A program made the translations under genes and the position numbers. A stretch of DNA of 64,000 nt from assembly GCF_921293095.1 (NCBI RefSeq), contig NC_060257.1, positions 63,992,472-64,056,471 of the forward strand, in the 5' to 3' direction. The notes below the pieces were generated by a model. That model searched no databases. It was not told the origin of the DNA and saw nothing but the letters and a program-made list of their open reading frames with translations. Below, one piece after another: positions 49,101-55,100 of this stretch. This DNA comes from Ischnura elegans. Its lineage: Eukaryota; Arthropoda; Insecta; Odonata; Coenagrionidae. Every line of letters starts with the position of its first letter. The stretch's first letter is position 1.

Positions 49101-52100
49101 TTCTTGGGTGTCCAATATTTATACGGTAGTGCCAGACTGAGAGCGAGGTGTGCTCATTGTTGATTGCATCCCCCATCCACTATGCATGGAAAGGTGGGGT
49201 AAGTCTTTCTGGGGTCTGGAAAAACTCGTTTCCAAGCTTGTTTCAAGACCCCCCCTTCGCATGCTTAGCGGATCAGCAACGAGTGCCCATTGCTCTGAGT
49301 GTGGTCTTGCCATATAAATATTGGACACCCTAGGAGTGCTCTCAACTTCAGCCTGACCTGAGAACGCTTACAGCAAAGTTGGTGAAATGTCACCATCAAA
49401 ATGACAGCACGGACGGAACCCAGAAATGTACCCTACTGCGATTTCATTCATACTTTTTTGGTTTATTGTTCTAAATATAAAATTTAACTGTGTGGGATCT
49501 ATAGTGCCCTTGTTTAGCAGATTTATAGCAATTTGAAAATTAATGGCATTGGCAATGGGGTCCAAACGCTGAAATCCAAAGAATGGAATGGTGATACCCC
49601 CTTTCTCTGCAAAGCCAAGAAATAGTGCATTAGGCCATCTTAAGAAGGACTTCTAGAATTGTGTTCTATTAAAATAAATGGGAAATGGCACTGCTTTGAA
49701 ATTTTTTCCCCACTCCTATAATTCAGATTCAGACTGTGATTTGGATGATAAATTACTTGGATCGCTTATGACAGGTTTGGCTCCCATAATTTACTCTCCT
49801 CTTAAGTGAATTGTGTATGGTGACCATTCCATTGTTTTGAACTCAGTGGGAGTAAGACAGGAGGCAACCATAATCAAGGCATATGCCACAAGCAGTCCAG
49901 CAACATCTTGTCCGGTAGTGTCCGGAAATATCCACAGGGAAGAATGACGCCTCGGTAACTTAACTGGCTAAAGCACTCGACCGGAAATCGGGGGATCTGG
50001 GTTCGAATCCCAGTCAAGGCGAATGATTTTTTCTCTGTGGATCTTTCGCACGATTGTGCATTGCGGGTGACTCCCGTAAAAGTTATCACCGTGGCTAGTC
50101 CCGGTATACTTTAAAAAATAATCAAGGTGACCCCACAACTATTCCATCTGGGTTAAAATGTGCTCTATGGGTTTCTTACCATTGTTTTCAAATTGCAATA
50201 ACTCTGCTCTTACGCCACAAGGGAACATGAAATATGTGGCAGTTTAGTTTCACATTTAGGGAAAAACATGTATAAAGTATGAATGAAATATTTGAGAGCA
50301 CTCCTCAAAATCTCTTTGTGAGAGCTGAATTACTGGACTGACCCATGCTGAAACATTTCATAAAATATTGATGCCTTCATTGAAAGTCGTTGTCAGAAAT
50401 TTGAATTTCCTTAGAAACTGTTGAACCCAAAAATTTCAGGGTCAGTCAAAAGATGGACTATGCAAATCCCTTCCTGCTGGCCTCAACCAGAGGCAAATTC
50501 ATCATCATTTGCAGCAGCAATTCGGGTGGCGTCACTACCTGGGTGCAGGGAGTATGGAATACCCCCAAGTGTTTTATTTATTTATTTATCTTCATCATCC
50601 CAAAAACAGCTTATTGAAGGCCTTTTAAAACAGGGAAAATAACGTGTAACAATGGGTATCACACACAACCATAGGCGGATCCAGGGGGGGGCACGTGCCC
50701 CCCTCAGACCCTCAAGAATATGCGAGATTTTTAATATGGTCCAATTATCATTGTGTTCGTTTTGTATTATGAGATATCCTTGTGCCCCCCCCCCAGAAAG
50801 AAATCCTGGATCCGCCCCTGCACACAACCATGCTCTGGGTAGGGTCAACCTATCTAGGTGGGACTTGAACCTGCGACCTTCGGTTTGGCCGCTGAGGACT
50901 TTACTTCACCACCCCTGAAGCCGGCAAAAGTAGGGTAGTTTTTTTTTTGTAGTGCTACGCTCTACAGTAAATACAGCTCTAACTTCTCCAATGTTTGGGA
51001 CTTGAAACCATACACTTGTGTATACATTTCCATTACTCCTTTACAAGGACGCAAAAACTTTACACTAAGTAAAATTAAATATGTTTGATAAAATTTGGGG
51101 GTCATGACCCCTGCGTTCCCCCCCTCTTAATCTTCCCCTCACCAAATCTTTGATTGGTTCTTAGAACATTCACATTTTGTTCAACTATGCCAAAACTGTC
51201 AATGTTATTATTCAAAAATGTGTCTGTATTATTATTCAAAAATATGTCAGTATTATTATTCAAAAACAAATTCCTTCTAATGCATCCCAAAAATTTAGGC
51301 CTCATGATGGGAGATGAATTTTAGAGTCTGTTATGTTTATTATAGGTCACTGATCTCTTCGATAATGTCCCGAGTGAGGATTATCAGCGCCTAATGGATT
51401 TGATCACACATTGCTCCTCGGGCATTAATTTAACTGTTGCATTTGAAAAGGCATTAACCATGAAAAAACTACTGGTGAGCCATGAGTTTGATCCAGAGCT
51501 GCCATTGCATAGGTGAGTAGAAGGATTAATTTGTATATTGCTTCACTGCACAACGTTACTTTTGTCCAAATCAAGCATGAAGAAAGAGGAGGCAGCTGAA
51601 GAAATTTTAGCACAAAATTAATTGTTGAGTGATTAATTCTTTATAAATTATTGTAATACAAAGAATATGATCAAGCATGTTAGTAAAATAATCAACCCTT
51701 CGTTGATGCATGCATGAGTTACGGCAGTTTAGAGGGAAAAGAAAAATAATTATGTAATCTGTGGCCCATACACAGCACAAAGTTCCCAATGAATTGCTGC
51801 TGGCAAATATTGTTTTAACAATCGAATAACAGCGTGCGCGTCACACTTGGCAAGATTTTCTATTGCAGCACACATTTTGCTACCAAAAAACAACTAGCAC
51901 TCAAACAACATTTGCTCCACTACGACTGTTAGCCAACTGACCTGCTGCGTGCACCTACGCAGCAATGGCAGCACTACCCCCTTTACATGGTGAACAAACG
52001 GAGGTTACTTTCCGAACAGCCCTTGTAGTTCCTGAGCTGGCTGCATTCAGATTTAATTTTTATTTTATCAAATTAATTTTTATAATTACATCTGATTTAA

Positions 52101-55100
52101 TTTTTTCCATGACTGTACAAGGAAATTGGTATTGCCTGAATAAAATACGACAGGTACATTTTGGAAGTTTTTATAATTAACACATCCATTCCATGTTCAT
52201 CACAGTTTGATACTTGTCGGAAGAAGTTTAGTTGACCTTTTGGCTGTGGGAGTACCTGATTTTATCTAGTAGCGTGTATGGGAGAGAACCAAGAAATATA
52301 TGTATTCAGTGGCGGCTCGTGAGTCAAATGCTAGGAGGGGCACACTCCACCGAGGGGTCAAAATTTGTTAATTTTTTGTGTATTTTGTTGAGTTTTTAAG
52401 GCAATCTAGAGACCGTTATGATTCACTGATACACAAAGCAATCACTAACACTAAAACACTAACAATCACTAACTTGATTAACTCATCTACAACTAGGCCT
52501 ATTTAAATTAAAACAATTTACACATAATAATTCAACTGGTCACTAAATCAAGGTATTCTAAAACACTGCAACACCAAGAATATACGGCTGCCGGGCGGCA
52601 CGTCGATATCATCTCACTAGATACGTCGCTCTGCGCATGCTCGGGCGGCATCCCAAGACTTCCATAAGGCACAGGCTTAGACACGTCATAGCACCAGCAG
52701 CCCCCACCACCTCCACTCTCCATATAACTGCATGGTGATAGATTGGGACGTTCCGGCCAGCGCCCCGCGGCTACAAATGCGAACTTCTCTCGCTATTTTT
52801 GCATGTTTTTTCCTAAATTTTCGATGCATGCGATTGAAAAAAGACTTTGGTTAATTAAATGTATAATTACAATTGAATGGATATTTAATTTTTTTCCTTT
52901 TTCAAATCTTTGGGAGGGGCGGCATCCATGAGTCCTCATGGGCAGGCCGCCACTGTATATTTTCTCTCTAGCCTGGCCGAGTGTCTTGCAAGGAGTGAAC
53001 CCTTATAATGTGGGGGAACCCTTCTTTTTTTCTTACCAACAGATGAGCCTACACTTGGGCACTTTTTGTAGGCACAGAGGTGCAGCTAATAATTAAGGCT
53101 GGGGGGAGTTTAGGTGCAACTAATACCGGGGTGTGTGGGGGTATGGAATACCCACCAGGATAAGCGGTATGTGCAAAATTAATAAATTGCGGAATTTTAA
53201 GATAAATGGTTCAAAATGGTGAATTTTACGGTTTTCTGAGGGATATTTTATTAATCCTTACACTATTCTATTAGTAATATCAATCAAATTAAGTAAAGTG
53301 GATTAAACTTAAAAGTTTCTCGCAGCTCTTGGAGGGGTTTTATCCCCCAAAACGCCCCCTCGCTGCACCACTGCTTTACACTACCCTTTTAATGATATTT
53401 ATGTGACGTAGCTGAATAAAAACTTAAAAAATAGTCAAGAATAATTCATGTATTACTATAACACAAATATGAAAAATCAAAAACTATCCCCCAAACCCCC
53501 CCCCCCCCTCACTGTGCCACTGCATAGGCATATTAACAGCGTGGAGTGGGAAGGAATCACTATCAGTGGCGGCTTGCCCATAAGGACTCTTGGACGCCTC
53601 CCCTCCCAAAGATTTGTAAAAGGAAAAAAAAATAAATATCCATTCAATTATAATTATACATCTAATTAACCAAAGTGTTTTTTTTCAATCGCATGCATTA
53701 AAAAATGTAGGAAAAACGGGTATAAATAGTGCGAGAAGTTTGCATTTGTAGCCGCGGGGCACGGGCCAGAACGTCCCAACCCATCACCATGCAGTTACAT
53801 GAAGAGTGGTAATGGTGGGGGCTGCTGGTGCTATGACGCATCTAAGCTTGTGCCTTATGGAAGTCTTGGGATGCCGCCCGAACATGCGCAGAGCGACGTA
53901 TCTACCCCTATGAAAAAATTGTATAAACCTGTTTCAAAATTTTATACAATCTTATACATTGCCATGGCAATATATAAGAATGTATAAAAATTTGAAACAG
54001 GTTTATACAATTTTTTCATAGGGGTAGTGATATGACATTACAGCTGGCGGCATTATAATCTGGCGTCAACTTGATGTTTCAGTGTTGCAGAATATGTACC
54101 TTGTTTTGTTTTAAATTTTATTATTATAAATATTGAAATTATATTATTTTAAATTAAACAAATTTAATACCTAGATAGCCTTATAAGCTTCTTAAATACA
54201 CAAAATATTTAAAAAAATGTGACCCCGCGGTGAAGTGTGCCCCCCCGAGCGTTTGACTCACGAGCCATCACTGATCACTATGAACTGGGCAGTACGATAG
54301 GCACCCCCTGGGGTGATGGATGGCCAGGGAGAGTGAAGCAGCATTAGCGATTGTTACAGTGGTGGAAAGTGCGCTTGGGCTCTACCCGGGTAGTATTAAA
54401 AATCTTGGGAAACTGCCGCAGGTAGTCGAGCAATGGTCAAACGCTTAAAAACGTTCCCCCAGTCTAAGAGTTAAATGCCAGCTCTTCATTGGCCCTCAAT
54501 TATTGGATCCAAAGTTTCCTTGGATATCACACAATTACTTATACCACTTCTTTTTTACAGAGCGCGACCCAGGTTCCAATGAATTACCATCATCTTCAGG
54601 CACAAATTATGATTTAATTATAATCATAATTTGCACCTGAAGATGATGATAATTCATTGGAACCCAGGTTGCGCTCTGTAAAAAAAGAAGAGGTATAAGT
54701 AATTGTGTGACATCCAGGAAAACTTACAATGGAATACCACAAAGTTAATCAAGAGTTAGTGAATTTTATTGGATCCAAATTTATGATAAAGATTTCTATA
54801 ATTTTAATTAATGTGAAATTATTTTGTTTTAGGTCTCTAGTTTTGGCATTGATGATCAGTACTGCAGATTTATCGGGAGTGGCTAAACCCATTGATGTTG
54901 CTATGATGTTTACCAGGAGAGTATACAGAGAATTTTACGAAATAGTAAGAGAAAAAATGAATGGTGCATACTTTTTACATCTAAGCGTGTGTGAATCTGC
55001 CCTAGCTCAGAGGAAGAGAGGGCCAGATTGTGGCCTCGTCTGGGCCAGATAAAATGAATCACCTGTTAAGTCAAGTCTGCTTTATGGATTAGTTCAAAAA

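Larger units (their letters stand above)
47737..51345 (+). other. Intron 12 of the PDE-like gene
   Basis: It holds two foldbacks (47875-48416, 48996-49439), a tRNA-derived SINE (49905-50110), a hAT element (50670-50820), a minus-strand SINE head (50853-50925) and a 24-bp tandem repeat (51197-51268). Nothing seen in 48420-48990, 49445-49900 and 50115-50665. Confidence 0.75.
51513..54832 (+). other. Intron 13 of the PDE-like gene
   Basis: It holds hAT elements at 52307-52955, 53073-53374 and 53564-54273 (the last split by a palindromic element) and a hairpin at 54512-54724. Nothing recognised in 51513-52300. Confidence 0.75.

Noticed and set aside
49950..50022. A functional tRNA gene
   Set aside because: A and B boxes are present, but the anticodon stem does not pair properly and the flanks are shared with the copy at 59265, so it is a SINE.
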